A DNA stretch of 64,000 nt from Cellulophaga sp. HaHaR_3_176. GTDB lineage: Bacteria; Bacteroidota; Bacteroidia; Flavobacteriales; Flavobacteriaceae. The stretch spans positions 248,001 to 312,000 of the forward strand of contig NZ_CP058990.1 in assembly GCF_019021925.1 (NCBI RefSeq). Direction: 5' to 3'. Each line of letters opens with the position of its first letter. Within the stretch, counting starts at the first letter, position 1. A program made the translations under genes and the position numbers. Shown here piece after piece: positions 45,372-54,379 of this stretch. The notes beneath the pieces were generated by a model, which did no database searches, was not told where the DNA came from, and was given only the letters and a program-made list of their open reading frames with translations.

Positions 45372-46560
45372 TAAGATAATATGTTTTTAAAGCTTCACTT
45401 AAAATATGAATAGCTCTTTTAAGTATTTCTTTTTCTAATACGTAAGCAATTCTTATTTGATTTTTGCCTAACCCTTCAGTAGCATAAAAGCCAGCAGCAG
45501 GGGCAACCATAACAGTTTCATTATTAACTGAAAAATCTTCTAAAAGCCATTGCGCAAATGTATCAGAATTTTTTATAGGAAGCTCAACAATGCAATAAAA
45601 AGCACCTTGAGGCATTATGACTTTTACTCCTGAAATTTTATTTAACTCATTTATCAGTACATTTCTTCGCTCAACATATTCTAAAATAACCTCGTCAAAA
45701 TAGCTTTGTGGCGTATTTAGTGCAGCTTCACTTGCAATTTGCGCATAGCTTGGTGGTGACAATCTCGCCTGCATAAATTTAAGGATTGTATTTTTTAACG
45801 CTTTATTTTTAGTAACAACACAACCAATTCTAGCGCCACACATACTATATCTTTTAGATACAGAGTCTATTACAATTGCGTGTTGTTCTAAATTATCTTC
45901 TTCTAATACGGAGTAGTGTTTTTTGCCATCGTAAACAAACTCTCTATAAACTTCATCTACTATAAAAAATAAATCATGCTTTTTTACAAGTTGAGATAAT
46001 TGCTGTATTTCTTCTTTACTATATAAATATCCAGTTGGGTTGTTTGGGTTACAAATTAAAATTCCCTTTGTTTTTGAGGTAATTGATTTCTCAAAAGCAG
46101 CAATTTCAGGTAAAGCAAAGCCAGTTTCTATTTTAGAAACTATCGGTGTTACTTTTACACCAAATGCAGTCGAAAAACTATTGTAGTTTGCATAAAATGG
46201 CTCAGGTACAATTATTTCGTCATCATTGTCAGCAATACTACCTATAACAAATGATAAAGCTTCAGATGCTCCTGTGGTTATCAGTAAATCATCTGCAGAT
46301 ATATTTATATTATGCTTTGAGTAATAAGCAGCAAGTTTTTGTCGGTATTCATTAGAGCCTTCTGTTTTACTATAACTAAGTGTAGAAATCGTGTTGTTTT
46401 TAACAGCATCAAGCGCTACTTGAGGTGTTTTAATATCAGGTTGGCCTATGTTTAGGTGAATAACATTTATACCTCTAAGCTTTGCAGCCTCGGCATAAGG
46501 TACCAGTTTCCTAATTGGAGACTCAGGCATCGAGAGCCCTTTTTTTGATATTACTGGCAT
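45358..46560 (-). CDS. Class I/II PLP-dependent aminotransferase (aspartate aminotransferase-like)
   Basis: A 400-residue fold-type I aminotransferase. The PLP lysine is Lys236 in IDSVSKRYSMCGARIGCVV. Other conserved blocks are NIGQPDIKTP near the N terminus, ICNPNNPTGYLYSKEE and the substrate-carboxylate Arg in NQIRIAYVLE. It most resembles aspartate/branched aminotransferases of the AspC/AspB subgroup, and the exact amino acid specificity is open. The end of the gene overlaps murB by 14 bases. Upstream, the DUF1573 gene is set apart by a terminator. Confidence 0.88.
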   Translation of the reverse strand: MPVISKKGLSMPESPIRKLVPYAEAAKLRGINVIHLNIGQPDIKTPQVALDAVKNNTISTLSYSKTEGSNEYRQKLAAYYSKHNINISADDLLITTGASEALSFVIGSIADNDDEIIVPEPFYANYNSFSTAFGVKVTPIVSKIETGFALPEIAAFEKSITSKTKGILICNPNNPTGYLYSKEEIQQLSQLVKKHDLFFIVDEVYREFVYDGKKHYSVLEEDNLEQHAIVIDSVSKRYSMCGARIGCVVTKNKALKNTILKFMQARLSPPSYAQIASEAALNTPQSYFDEVILEYVERRNVLINELNKISGVKVIMPQGAFYCIVELPIKNSDTFAQWLLEDFSVNNETVMVAPAAGFYATEGLGKNQIRIAYVLEKEILKRAIHILSEALKTYYLNENS

Positions 46561-46654
46561 ATGCTATATTTTTTGCAAAAATGCAGAATCATTATTAACT
46601 AGGCAATATGTGAATTGGGAATTTTAATTTTTTAGCTAAAAAAAATGTTATAAA

Positions 46655-46687
46655 AAAAGCCCTAACAAAATGTCAGGGCTTTTAAAT
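46655..46687 (-). terminator. Intrinsic terminator after the DUF1573 gene
   Basis: AAAAGCCCT (46655-46663) pairs with AGGGCTTTT (46675-46683), with an inner 3-bp stem and one mismatch. On the minus strand the stem is followed by a run of T. Confidence 0.78.
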
Positions 46688-46704
46688 AATAATATTGAGA
46701 TTGG

Positions 46705-47097
46705 TTATTGAGCCATTGCAGCATCTTTAACTTCTCCTTTAATTTTTAATACAGTGGTAGGAGTGTCAGCATTAGAAATTACAGTAATTGCTTTTCTGAT
46801 AGCACCAACTCTGTTTGTATCATATTTAACTTTTATCTTACCCACTTTACCTGGTAAAATTGGATCTTTTGGCTTTTCAGGAATTGTACATCCACAGCTA
46901 GAACTAACTTTGCTAATAATTAATGGAGCATCTCCAGTGTTTGTGAATTCAAATACACGAACTCCGTCAGATCCTTTTTGGATTTCTCCGTAATCTACAG
47001 TGTCAGACTTAAAATTGATTTTTGCAGTTTTTTCCTGCGCGTTTAGGCTAATCCCTAATAGTCCAATAAATAAAACTAGTACTATTTTCTTCATCAT
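46705..47097 (-). CDS. DUF1573 domain exported protein
   Basis: A 130-residue protein with a signal peptide (to LNAQ, about residue 21) and a single Ig-like DUF1573 domain. The hallmark segment is NTGDAPLIISKVSSSCGCTI, followed by PEKPKDPILPGKVGKIKVKY. Such small periplasmic or surface proteins are abundant in Bacteroidota, and their function is unknown. It is transcribed divergently from valS, with a clear promoter of its own at 47118-47148. Confidence 0.88.
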   Translation of the reverse strand: MMKKIVLVLFIGLLGISLNAQEKTAKINFKSDTVDYGEIQKGSDGVRVFEFTNTGDAPLIISKVSSSCGCTIPEKPKDPILPGKVGKIKVKYDTNRVGAIRKAITVISNADTPTTVLKIKGEVKDAAMAQ

Positions 47098-47117
47098 TTT
47101 TAGTTTTGGGTGAGGTT

Positions 47118-47148
47118 CAAATGTAACTATTTTGATATGAACCTCAAA
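47118..47148 (-). promoter_or_regulatory. Promoter of the DUF1573 gene
   Basis: On the minus strand TTTG (plus CAAA, 47145-47148) is followed by 19 bases and TACATTTG (plus 47118-47125). Both boxes match the Bacteroidota consensus exactly. The leader would be about 15 bases. Confidence 0.72.
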
Positions 47149-47153
47149 ATTCT

Positions 47154-47183
47154 TTTGTTATCTGATAACGTTACTTATTTTTG
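47154..47183 (+). promoter_or_regulatory. Promoter of valS with a palindrome in the spacer
   Basis: TTTG (47154-47157), an 18-base spacer, and TATTTTTG (47176-47183) form an exact consensus promoter. The perfect palindrome GTTATC-T-GATAAC (47157-47169) lies between the boxes, where a bound repressor would block transcription. The predicted leader to ATG 47285 is about 95 bases. Confidence 0.68.
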
Positions 47184-47284
47184 TTTCGTATTTCAAAATG
47201 AATAAAAAGAATAACATTTAACATTTCACATCTTTTAACCATCTAGAAGATACAAAACTTATAAAACAAAAACTGTACCAAAAT

Positions 47285-49915
47285 ATGGAAATAGCATCAA
47301 AATACGAACCTCAGAAAGTAGAAAAACATTGGTATGATTACTGGATGAGTAATGGTTATTTTCATTCTACGCCTGATGAAAGAGAACCTTATACAATTGT
47401 AATTCCTCCGCCAAATGTAACGGGAGTATTACATATGGGGCATATGATGAATAATACACTTCAAGATGTTTTAATTAGAAGAGCAAGATTGATGGGTAAA
47501 AATGCATGTTGGGTACCTGGTACAGATCATGCATCAATTGCAACTGAAGCTAAGGTTGTGGCAAAATTAAAAGAACAAGGAATTAATAAAGCCGATTTAA
47601 CTCGTGAAGAGTTTTTAAAACATGCTTGGGATTGGACAGATGAATATGGAGGCGTAATACTTGATCAATTAAAAAAATTAGGTTGTTCCTGCGATTGGGA
47701 TCGTACAAAGTTTACATTAGATGATAATATGTCAGCTTCTGTAATTAAAGTTTTTGTTGATTTGTTCGAAAAAGGACTTATTTACCGTGGTTTTAGAATG
47801 GTAAACTGGGATCCTGAAGCGCAAACAACACTTTCAGATGAAGAAGTAATTCATGAAGAAAAACAAGGGTTACTTTATTATTTAGAATACCAAATTGAAG
47901 GTTCTGACGAAAAAGTTACTATTGCAACTACAAGACCAGAAACTATATTAGGTGATACTGCAATTTGTATTAACCCAGAAGATGAGCGTTATGCACATTT
48001 ACGAGGAAAAAAAGCGATAGTTCCGTTAAGCGGTCGTACGATACCTATTATAGAAGATGAATATGTTGATGTTGAATTTGGAACAGGATGTTTAAAAGTT
48101 ACACCTGCTCACGATATAAATGATAAAGCACTAGGAGAAAAGCATAATTTAGAAATTATCGATATTTTTAATGCTAATGCAACGTTAAACCACCACGGTT
48201 TACATTATGAAGGTAAAGATCGTTTTGTAGTACGTAAAGAAATTTCTAAAGAATTAGAAGAAAAAGGCTTTTTAGTTAAAACAGAAAGTCACCTAAATAA
48301 AGTAGGAACATCAGAAAGAACAAAAGCTGTAATTGAACCAAGATTATCAGATCAATGGTTTTTAAAAATGGAACAACTTGCTGAACCTGCTATTAAAGCA
48401 GTTTTAGAAACAGGAGATGTAAAATTGTTTCCTAAAAAGTTTGAAAACACATACCGTCATTGGATGGAAAATGTTCGTGATTGGAATATTTCTCGTCAAT
48501 TATGGTGGGGACAACAGATACCTGCATATTATTATGGAGAAGGTGCTGAAGATTTTGTAGTTGCAGAAAGTAAAGAAGAAGCGTTAAAAAAAGCTATAGC
48601 AAAAACAGGAAATAAGGCATTATCAGCATCAGATCTTAAGCAAGATGAAGATGCTTTAGATACATGGTTCTCATCTTGGTTATGGCCAATTAGTGTGTTT
48701 AATGGTATTTTAGAACCAGAAAATAAAGAAATAGAATATTATTACCCAACAAACGATTTAGTTACTGGACCAGATATTTTATTTTTCTGGGTAGCTCGTA
48801 TGATCGTTTCTGGATATGAATATAGAGATGAAAAACCATTTCAAAATGTATACTTAACAGGTTTAGTACGTGATAAGCAACGTAGAAAAATGTCTAAGTC
48901 ATTAGGGAATTCACCAGATGCATTAGGCCTTATAGAACAATATGGTGCAGATGGTGTTCGTGTTGGTTTGTTGTTGAGTTCGGCTGCAGGTAACGATTTA
49001 ATGTTTGATGAAGCATTATGTCAGCAAGGGAAAAACTTTGCAAACAAAATATGGAACGGTTTCCGTTTGGTACAAGGTTGGGAAGTTGCAGATTTGCCAC
49101 AACCAGAAGCTTCTAAATTAGGAATAGAATGGTATAAATCTAAATTTGCTCAAACACTTTTAGAAATTGAAGACCACTTTAGTAAATACAGAATTTCTGA
49201 TGCATTAATGGCAATTTATAAGTTAGTTTGGGATGATTACAGTTCTTGGTTATTAGAAATTGTAAAACCAGCTTACCAACAACCTATAGATAAAACTACG
49301 TTTGATGAGGTTATTGCAATTTTTGAAGATAATTTAAAGTTATTACATCCTTTTATGCCATTTTTAACAGAAGAAATCTGGCAACATATTACAGAGCGTA
49401 CGCCCGACCAAGCTTTAGTTATTGCTAAATGGCCAGAAGCTACTGTGATAAATGAAGATTTAATTTCAGGTTTTGATTTTGCTGCAGAGGTAATAGCAGG
49501 AGTAAGAACAATAAGAAAGCAAAAAAATATTCCGATGAAAGAATATTTAGAGCTTTCAGCATTAAATGAAGGTGATATAGCGAACGATTGGGATGTTATC
49601 ATAAAAAAACTAACCAATGTTTCTGAAATTACATATGTAAAAGAAGCTGTAGAAGGGGCACTTTCATTCAGAGTAAAAAGTAATGAATACTTTATACCAA
49701 TTAGCGGTGCTATTGACGTTGATGCCGAAATAAAAAAGATTCAAGAAGAATTAAAATATACAAAAGGTTTTTTAATGTCCGTTCAGAAAAAACTATCAAA
49801 CGAGCGTTTTGTTAGTAATGCTCCAGAACAAGTAATAACAATAGAACGTAAAAAACAGTCTGATGCAGAGGCAAAGATTGAGACTTTAGAAAAGAGTTTA
49901 GCAAGTTTACAATAA
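47285..49915 (+). CDS. valS: Valine--tRNA ligase
   Basis: An 876-residue class I aminoacyl-tRNA synthetase that charges tRNA-Val. The HIGH-type motif is [16 protein letters not shown] (HMGH at 50-53) and KMSKS is at 535-539 in [16 protein letters not shown]. The editing (CP1) domain between them includes [20 protein letters not shown] and [20 protein letters not shown]. The anticodon-binding domain follows, and the last 65 residues form the typical C-terminal coiled coil. Length is normal. The FAH-family gene follows 19 bases after the stop. The leader of about 95 bases is long enough for regulation, but I recognise no T-box. Confidence 0.96.
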   Translation: MEIASKYEPQKVEKHWYDYWMSNGYFHSTPDEREPYTIVIPPPNVTGVLHMGHMMNNTLQDVLIRRARLMGKNACWVPGTDHASIATEAKVVAKLKEQGINKADLTREEFLKHAWDWTDEYGGVILDQLKKLGCSCDWDRTKFTLDDNMSASVIKVFVDLFEKGLIYRGFRMVNWDPEAQTTLSDEEVIHEEKQGLLYYLEYQIEGSDEKVTIATTRPETILGDTAICINPEDERYAHLRGKKAIVPLSGRTIPIIEDEYVDVEFGTGCLKVTPAHDINDKALGEKHNLEIIDIFNANATLNHHGLHYEGKDRFVVRKEISKELEEKGFLVKTESHLNKVGTSERTKAVIEPRLSDQWFLKMEQLAEPAIKAVLETGDVKLFPKKFENTYRHWMENVRDWNISRQLWWGQQIPAYYYGEGAEDFVVAESKEEALKKAIAKTGNKALSASDLKQDEDALDTWFSSWLWPISVFNGILEPENKEIEYYYPTNDLVTGPDILFFWVARMIVSGYEYRDEKPFQNVYLTGLVRDKQRRKMSKSLGNSPDALGLIEQYGADGVRVGLLLSSAAGNDLMFDEALCQQGKNFANKIWNGFRLVQGWEVADLPQPEASKLGIEWYKSKFAQTLLEIEDHFSKYRISDALMAIYKLVWDDYSSWLLEIVKPAYQQPIDKTTFDEVIAIFEDNLKLLHPFMPFLTEEIWQHITERTPDQALVIAKWPEATVINEDLISGFDFAAEVIAGVRTIRKQKNIPMKEYLELSALNEGDIANDWDVIIKKLTNVSEITYVKEAVEGALSFRVKSNEYFIPISGAIDVDAEIKKIQEELKYTKGFLMSVQKKLSNERFVSNAPEQVITIERKKQSDAEAKIETLEKSLASLQ

Positions 49916-49934
49916 CAACATTAATTATATACAA

Positions 49935-50546
49935 ATGAAAATTATAGCAATTGGTAAAAATTACGTTAATGACGTAAGTGAAAAGCCATCAGAAAAGGTA
50001 ACTCCAGTAATTTTTACAAAAGCAGATTCTTCGCTTTTAGAAAATAACAATGATTTGGTAATGCCATCTTTTTCTGATGATCTTTGGTATGAGGCAGAAT
50101 TAGCATTTAGAATTGGTAAAACGTGTAAAAATGCAACAGTAGCTAATGCATTAGATTTTGTTGATGCAGTAACATTATCAAACGATATTACAGCTAAAGA
50201 CGTAATGGCTGCAAGTAGAGAAAATAAAGGACCTTGGGCGTTAGGTAAAGGTTTTGATGGCTCAACACCGATAGCTACTTTTTTTCCAATAGCAGATTTT
50301 TCAGATGTACAGAATATTAATTTTTCGTTTGAAGTAAATGGAGAAGAGAAACAAAAAGGAAATAGTTCTTTGATGATTACATCTCTTACCGATTTTATTG
50401 TTTACGTTTCAATGTTTATGACATTAAACCCTGGCGATATTCTTTTATCAGGTACACCTGCGCATGGTGTTGGTAAAATAAATAAAGGGGATGTTATGGT
50501 TGGTTATTTAGAAGGTAAAAAGGTTTTAGAAACTAAAGCCGTTTAG
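49935..50546 (+). CDS. Fumarylacetoacetate hydrolase family protein
   Basis: A 203-residue single-domain FAH-fold protein. Metal ligands are in DLWYEAELAFRIGKTC (Glu pair) and TLSNDITAKDVMAASRENKG (Asp). The GKGFDGSTPI and GDILLSGTPAHGVGKI segments are typical of the FAHD1/YcgM group, which acts as acylpyruvate hydrolase or oxaloacetate decarboxylase. The precise substrate is unknown. It is probably read with valS (19-base gap), as is often seen in Flavobacteriia, and is closed by a strong terminator. Confidence 0.88.
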   Translation: MKIIAIGKNYVNDVSEKPSEKVTPVIFTKADSSLLENNNDLVMPSFSDDLWYEAELAFRIGKTCKNATVANALDFVDAVTLSNDITAKDVMAASRENKGPWALGKGFDGSTPIATFFPIADFSDVQNINFSFEVNGEEKQKGNSSLMITSLTDFIVYVSMFMTLNPGDILLSGTPAHGVGKINKGDVMVGYLEGKKVLETKAV

Positions 50547-50562
50547 TAAATAACAAAACAAT

Positions 50563-50597
50563 AAAAAGCCCTATTCTTTTAAAGAATAGGGCTTTTT
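50563..50597. terminator. Bidirectional terminator after the FAH-family gene
   Basis: A 17-bp stem AAAAAGCCCTATTCTTT / AAAGAATAGGGCTTTTT with T tracts on both strands, between convergent genes. Confidence 0.9.
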
Positions 50598-50634
50598 GTT
50601 ATTATACAAGTAGCTTATTTATATTAAATGAAGA

Positions 50635-51474
50635 TTATCTACCTCCGTACGACTTTAAATCAAGTAAACACTCAGGGTCTAAATCAGGTACTTGACCATT
50701 TTTAGCAGTAAGCATTTTTGCCATTGCAGAACCAAATTGTAATTCAGCAAGCATTAAGCAACCTTCTTGATTACAATGTTGATTTCCAATTTCATTTCCG
50801 TCTTCATCTGTAGTAATGCCTTCATGTGGGTTAACCATTTCATTAGCTATATGTACTAATCCAAAAAGGTGACCAAATTCATGTAATAATGTTGCAGTCT
50901 CTACGGTTGCATCATTAATAAAAACACTTTTACCGGCTAAATCTCTAATGGTAGATTCAAACATTACCATAGATGTGTTTCTGTAAACAGCACCTAGTGT
51001 AACCAAATCTTCTTCAGGTTCATCTTCAGCAGAAGGTGAGTCCGAAAAATAAATATAAACAGCAATTGTTTTTCCGATGTTATATGCGGTTCTGTTTTCT
51101 AATTCTAAATCAGCAATTTCTTGAAGTGTTAAGCTCTCTTTATCAGGAGAAGGCACTTCTAAATATTCAATTTCTATATTCTCTTTAAAAGTACGTTCTG
51201 TTAAATACTCAACTAGATCATCTACAGCTTGTGTGGTAGGTTTAAAGCCAGAAGGATATGCAATTTGTAAAAGTAACGTGTCAAAATCAGTGTTCGATAA
51301 TAAATCAGAGGCAGAAGTGCCTGTATCTTTCAGGTTTGTATTTTTATCAATACTTGTTGGTGATTGATTTGTATTAGTATTTTCTGTATCAGTATCTGTT
51401 GATGTACTTTGTTTTGAACAATTAAAAACTAATAAAAGGGATAAAAACAGGAATACAATATAACTCTTTTTCAT
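50635..51474 (-). CDS. Lipoprotein metalloprotease-like protein (HExxHxxGxxH)
   Basis: A 279-residue lipoprotein. The ATG at 51474 starts MKKSYIVFLFLSLLLVFNCS with the lipobox Cys at about residue 19; an in-frame ATG 18 bases upstream only lengthens the basic part. A Thr/Asn/Ser-rich linker follows (residues 20-55). The zinc motif LLHEFGHLFGLVHIANE is the full metzincin HExxHxxGxxH, and NEMVNPHEG and GNQHCNQEGCLMLAE follow, the latter holding a possible Met-turn (CLML). It probably acts at the outer membrane or cell surface. Its substrate is unknown. Confidence 0.85.
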   Translation of the reverse strand: MKKSYIVFLFLSLLLVFNCSKQSTSTDTDTENTNTNQSPTSIDKNTNLKDTGTSASDLLSNTDFDTLLLQIAYPSGFKPTTQAVDDLVEYLTERTFKENIEIEYLEVPSPDKESLTLQEIADLELENRTAYNIGKTIAVYIYFSDSPSAEDEPEEDLVTLGAVYRNTSMVMFESTIRDLAGKSVFINDATVETATLLHEFGHLFGLVHIANEMVNPHEGITTDEDGNEIGNQHCNQEGCLMLAELQFGSAMAKMLTAKNGQVPDLDPECLLDLKSYGGR

Positions 51475-51533
51475 GGCATCATCATTTAACATTAAGTCTT
51501 TTAGGTATTTACGGTAACGTGCCTAAAAGGGTT

Positions 51534-52250
51534 CTATTGCAAATTAAGAGTAAGTTTCGCTAAATAATCATAATGTTCTCCTTCTTTTAACATTTCACAA
51601 TTAAAATTATTTGCAATTGCGGCTCTTTGTAATGTATTGTAATCTAAATAAAGCCAATCAAACTCATCTCCTTTTTCATCTTTATATTGCATGGTAAAAG
51701 TTACTTCTCCATAGTACGTATTCTGGTCCGAAATCCAATAGCCACCATCTTCGTCTTCTTCATACATATAAATAATATCACTAGAATCTAATATAATTTG
51801 CCCATTTGGTTTTAGGATTGTTTTTAAATGGTTGAAAAATTTATTGATATACTCTAACTTTCCAACAATACCGATACCGTTCATTAATAATAGCAAAGTA
51901 TCAAACTTTTCATCTTTATAGTTATAAATATCAGAACAGATAGCTTTTTTTAGACCTCGCTCTTTACAAACTTCTATAGCACCTTCAGAGTAGTCTAGTG
52001 CAATAACATCAAAACCTTTGTTTTGCAGATAAAGACTATGGCTACCTGCGCCACAACCAATATCTAACACATTACCTTTGCAGATTTGCAATGCCTTTTG
52101 CTCAAGTAAGGGCATTTCTTTAAAATTACGGAATAAATAGTTGAGGGGAATAAAGTCTTCCTCATCTAACGATGAAAAAGTTTTTATATCTGTAGTGCTT
52201 TTTTTGTTATGAAAGTCTAAAACTGCTTTCCCAAGAATATCAGTTGCCAT
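51534..52250 (-). CDS. Class I SAM-dependent methyltransferase
   Basis: A 238-residue cytoplasmic methyltransferase. Motif I is NVLDIGCGAGSHSLYLQNKG, followed by VIALDYSEGAIEVCKERGLK (acidic loop) and DTLLLLMNGIGIVGKLEYIN. The C-terminal half has many Tyr and acidic residues (IYMYEEDEDGGYWISDQNTY). The acceptor is unknown. The short spacing to the upstream divergent DUF2059 gene means they share a 64-base promoter region. The lipoprotein metalloprotease gene follows 59 bases later. Confidence 0.85.
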   Translation of the reverse strand: MATDILGKAVLDFHNKKSTTDIKTFSSLDEEDFIPLNYLFRNFKEMPLLEQKALQICKGNVLDIGCGAGSHSLYLQNKGFDVIALDYSEGAIEVCKERGLKKAICSDIYNYKDEKFDTLLLLMNGIGIVGKLEYINKFFNHLKTILKPNGQIILDSSDIIYMYEEDEDGGYWISDQNTYYGEVTFTMQYKDEKGDEFDWLYLDYNTLQRAAIANNFNCEMLKEGEHYDYLAKLTLNLQ

Positions 52251-52314
52251 TTAATTCGTAATTTGCAGCAAAAATCAGATAATAATATAACTAACAAAAA
52301 TAAATTTTACACAG

Positions 52315-52830
52315 ATGATGTCTATTAATAAAATAGTTGCAATTTTTTTCATGGTAACTATAACTAGTTGTGCACAAGAAAAAACGTATAACGAAGATGT
52401 AATTAGTTACTTGAACTCAAACGGAACATCATCACAATATGAGTTTGCTTACGATGAATTATTGAAAATGTTAGAAGATAAATTTCCGAAAACAAAAGAG
52501 AATTCTAAAAGTTGGGAATTTTTAGATAATAATAAAGAAAAATATGTAGCAGAAATGACAAGTTCACTTGTGCCGGTTTATCAAAAAAACTTCACAGAAG
52601 AAGAACTAAAAAAAATGGCTGATTTTTACAGAAGTCCTACTGGTAAGCAATTAACAGCTGATCGATCTAAAATGACAGAAGATCAAAAAAATAAATTAAA
52701 TGATTTTTATAAATCAGAAATTGGAAAGAAAATTATTGATAAACAACCTGTTTTATCAAAAGATATAGCTGTAGTTTCAGAAAATTGGAGTAGAGATTTG
52801 TATGAAACAGCGCTTAGCTTATTAAAGTAA
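52315..52830 (+). CDS. DUF2059 domain exported protein
   Basis: A 171-residue protein whose signal sequence (MMSINKIVAIFFMVTITSCA) ends in a lipobox-like TSCA, so it is probably a lipoprotein. The DUF2059 hallmark is ELKKMADFYRSPTGKQLTAD, repeated in a weaker form (KLNDFYKSEIGKKIIDKQP). Helical family proteins of this type occur in the periplasm of many Gram-negatives without a known role. The stop codon overlaps the start of the YkgJ-type gene by one base (TAATG), so the two are translationally coupled. Confidence 0.85.
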   Translation: MMSINKIVAIFFMVTITSCAQEKTYNEDVISYLNSNGTSSQYEFAYDELLKMLEDKFPKTKENSKSWEFLDNNKEKYVAEMTSSLVPVYQKNFTEEELKKMADFYRSPTGKQLTADRSKMTEDQKNKLNDFYKSEIGKKIIDKQPVLSKDIAVVSENWSRDLYETALSLLK

Positions 52831-53324
52831 TGGAAGAATTTTTAAAACAATTACCAAAACTAGCTAAAGACAAACAAAACGAGAATAAGAAGTTTTTTGC
52901 GAAGCTAAAAAAAAAGCCACCTAAAAACTTAGATTATACGATGCAAGAACTGCATGAAGATGAGTTTGAAAGAACAGATTGTTTAACTTGTGCAAACTGC
53001 TGTAAAACTACGGGGCCACTTTTTACAAATTCAGATGTAGAGCGTATTGCTAAATCATTCAGGCAAAAACCGCAACAGTTTATTGAACAATATTTACGAA
53101 TAGATGAAGAAAACGATTATGTGTTGCAACAAGTACCTTGTACTTTTTTAGACGCAGATAATTATTGTTCTATTTATGATGTGCGACCAAAAGCTTGCCG
53201 AGAGTTCCCACATACAGACCGTAAAAAGTTTCAACAAATAAGCAATCTAACTATAAAAAATGTAGCTATTTGCCCTGCAGCTTTTAATATTGTTGAAGAG
53301 ATGAAAAAGAGAATAAAAGTATAA
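52830..53324 (+). CDS. YkgJ family cysteine-cluster protein
   Basis: A 164-residue cytoplasmic protein. Cysteines occur in DCLTCANCCKTTGPLFTNSD (Cys51, 54, 57, 58), then VPCTFLDADNYCSIYDVRPK and KACREFPH, and a final Cys in VAICPAAF. This is the Fe-S or zinc-binding CxxCxxCC family (UPF0153/YkgJ). The N-terminal 45 residues are lysine-rich helices. Its function is not established. It starts on the last base of the DUF2059 gene. Confidence 0.87.
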   Translation: MEEFLKQLPKLAKDKQNENKKFFAKLKKKPPKNLDYTMQELHEDEFERTDCLTCANCCKTTGPLFTNSDVERIAKSFRQKPQQFIEQYLRIDEENDYVLQQVPCTFLDADNYCSIYDVRPKACREFPHTDRKKFQQISNLTIKNVAICPAAFNIVEEMKKRIKV

Positions 53325-53365
53325 TAGAAAATCGTATTTATTTTTAAATAACTCAGTCTTTGAAA

Positions 53366-54289
53366 TTACCGCCAATTAATTTTCATGAAGTTTTTCTTTT
53401 TAATAAAATTTTTAGGTATTTTTTCTAAAATTTCGACTCTTAAGGCTTCTATTAAATTATCTTTTGAAAACGAATGATGTACAACGATACTGACCTCTCT
53501 AATTGGTTTAGGATCGCTAAAGTTGATACAGCTACCACTATCTCTTTTGTTAATCGCCATTTCAGGTACCAGTGTAAAACCACCATAATTGTCTACCATT
53601 TTTTTTAAAGCTTCAATAGATCCACTTTGAAATTTAATGCTTTTATTGTTGTTTGAATTATTACAAATATTTAAAACTTGGTTTCTAAAGCAATGTCCGT
53701 TTTCTAAAAGCCAAACATCATTTAACGATTCAACATCTTGTGTCGATATAGTTTTCTTATTATCGAGTTCTTCATTTTTTTGACCATAAAAAACAAATGG
53801 CTCGTTGTAAAGTTTAACCTCTCTGATAAAAGGCTCATTTAATGGTGTTACTAAAATGCCAATATCTATTTCTTTTTTCTGCAATGCCGAAATAATAGAT
53901 TCAGATTGCATTTCTTCAATTTTTAAAATAGAGTTAGGGTATTTTTCAGAAAAAGAACCTGAAATTAAAGGAATAAGATAAGGGGATATGGTTGGTATTA
54001 TTCCCATTCTAAATTCACCTTCTAAATTATTAAGCTCAGTACTAACCATATTTTTCAATTCGCCTACTTCACGTAAAATAACTTTTGCTTTTCTAACAAA
54101 CATTTCACCTAAATCAGTCGGTCGAAAAGGAGATTTACTCTTGTCAAAAATTGTAAAGCCTATTTCGTCTTCTAGTTTTTTAACTTGAATAGTAATAGTT
54201 GGTTGCGTTACAAAACACTTTTCGGCAGCGGTTACAAAATGCCTATACGTGTCTAAGGCAATTACATATTCGAGTTGTTGTAATGTCAT
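53366..54289 (-). CDS. oxyR: OxyR-type LysR family hydrogen peroxide sensor
   Basis: A 307-residue LysR-type regulator. The winged helix occupies residues 1-60 (LEYVIALDTYRHFVTAAEKC, TQPTITIQVKKLEDEIG). The sensor domain carries Cys200 and Cys209 in ENGHCFRNQVLNICNN, the same spacing and context as the redox disulfide pair of E. coli OxyR. It is divergent from the exported catalase, the classic target. The 90-base region between the genes holds promoters for both and a 7-bp inverted repeat that may be its binding site. Confidence 0.9.
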   Translation of the reverse strand: MTLQQLEYVIALDTYRHFVTAAEKCFVTQPTITIQVKKLEDEIGFTIFDKSKSPFRPTDLGEMFVRKAKVILREVGELKNMVSTELNNLEGEFRMGIIPTISPYLIPLISGSFSEKYPNSILKIEEMQSESIISALQKKEIDIGILVTPLNEPFIREVKLYNEPFVFYGQKNEELDNKKTISTQDVESLNDVWLLENGHCFRNQVLNICNNSNNNKSIKFQSGSIEALKKMVDNYGGFTLVPEMAINKRDSGSCINFSDPKPIREVSIVVHHSFSKDNLIEALRVEILEKIPKNFIKKKNFMKINWR

Positions 54290-54309
54290 TCTTATTGATT
54301 TTGTTAATA

Positions 54310-54317
54310 CAAATATA
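54310..54317 (-). promoter_or_regulatory. -7 promoter element of oxyR
   Basis: CAAATATA on the plus strand reads TATATTTG on the minus strand, an exact TAnnTTTG, 21 bases before the oxyR start codon. A good -33 box is not seen. Confidence 0.55.
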
Positions 54318-54322
54318 AAAAC

Positions 54323-54360
54323 TATTAATTTGATTAATAAGGTGGTGCTGTAGATATTTG
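54323..54360 (+). promoter_or_regulatory. Catalase promoter with overlapping inverted repeat
   Basis: TTTG (54329-54332), a 20-base spacer and GATATTTG (54353-54360, one mismatch to TAnnTTTG) form a promoter for the catalase gene. The inverted repeat TATTAAT-TTG-ATTAATA (54323-54339) is centred on the TTTG box and lies just upstream of the oxyR -7 element. It is a plausible OxyR operator acting on both genes. Confidence 0.5.
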
Positions 54361-54379
54361 CTCCATCATAAAAATTAAG

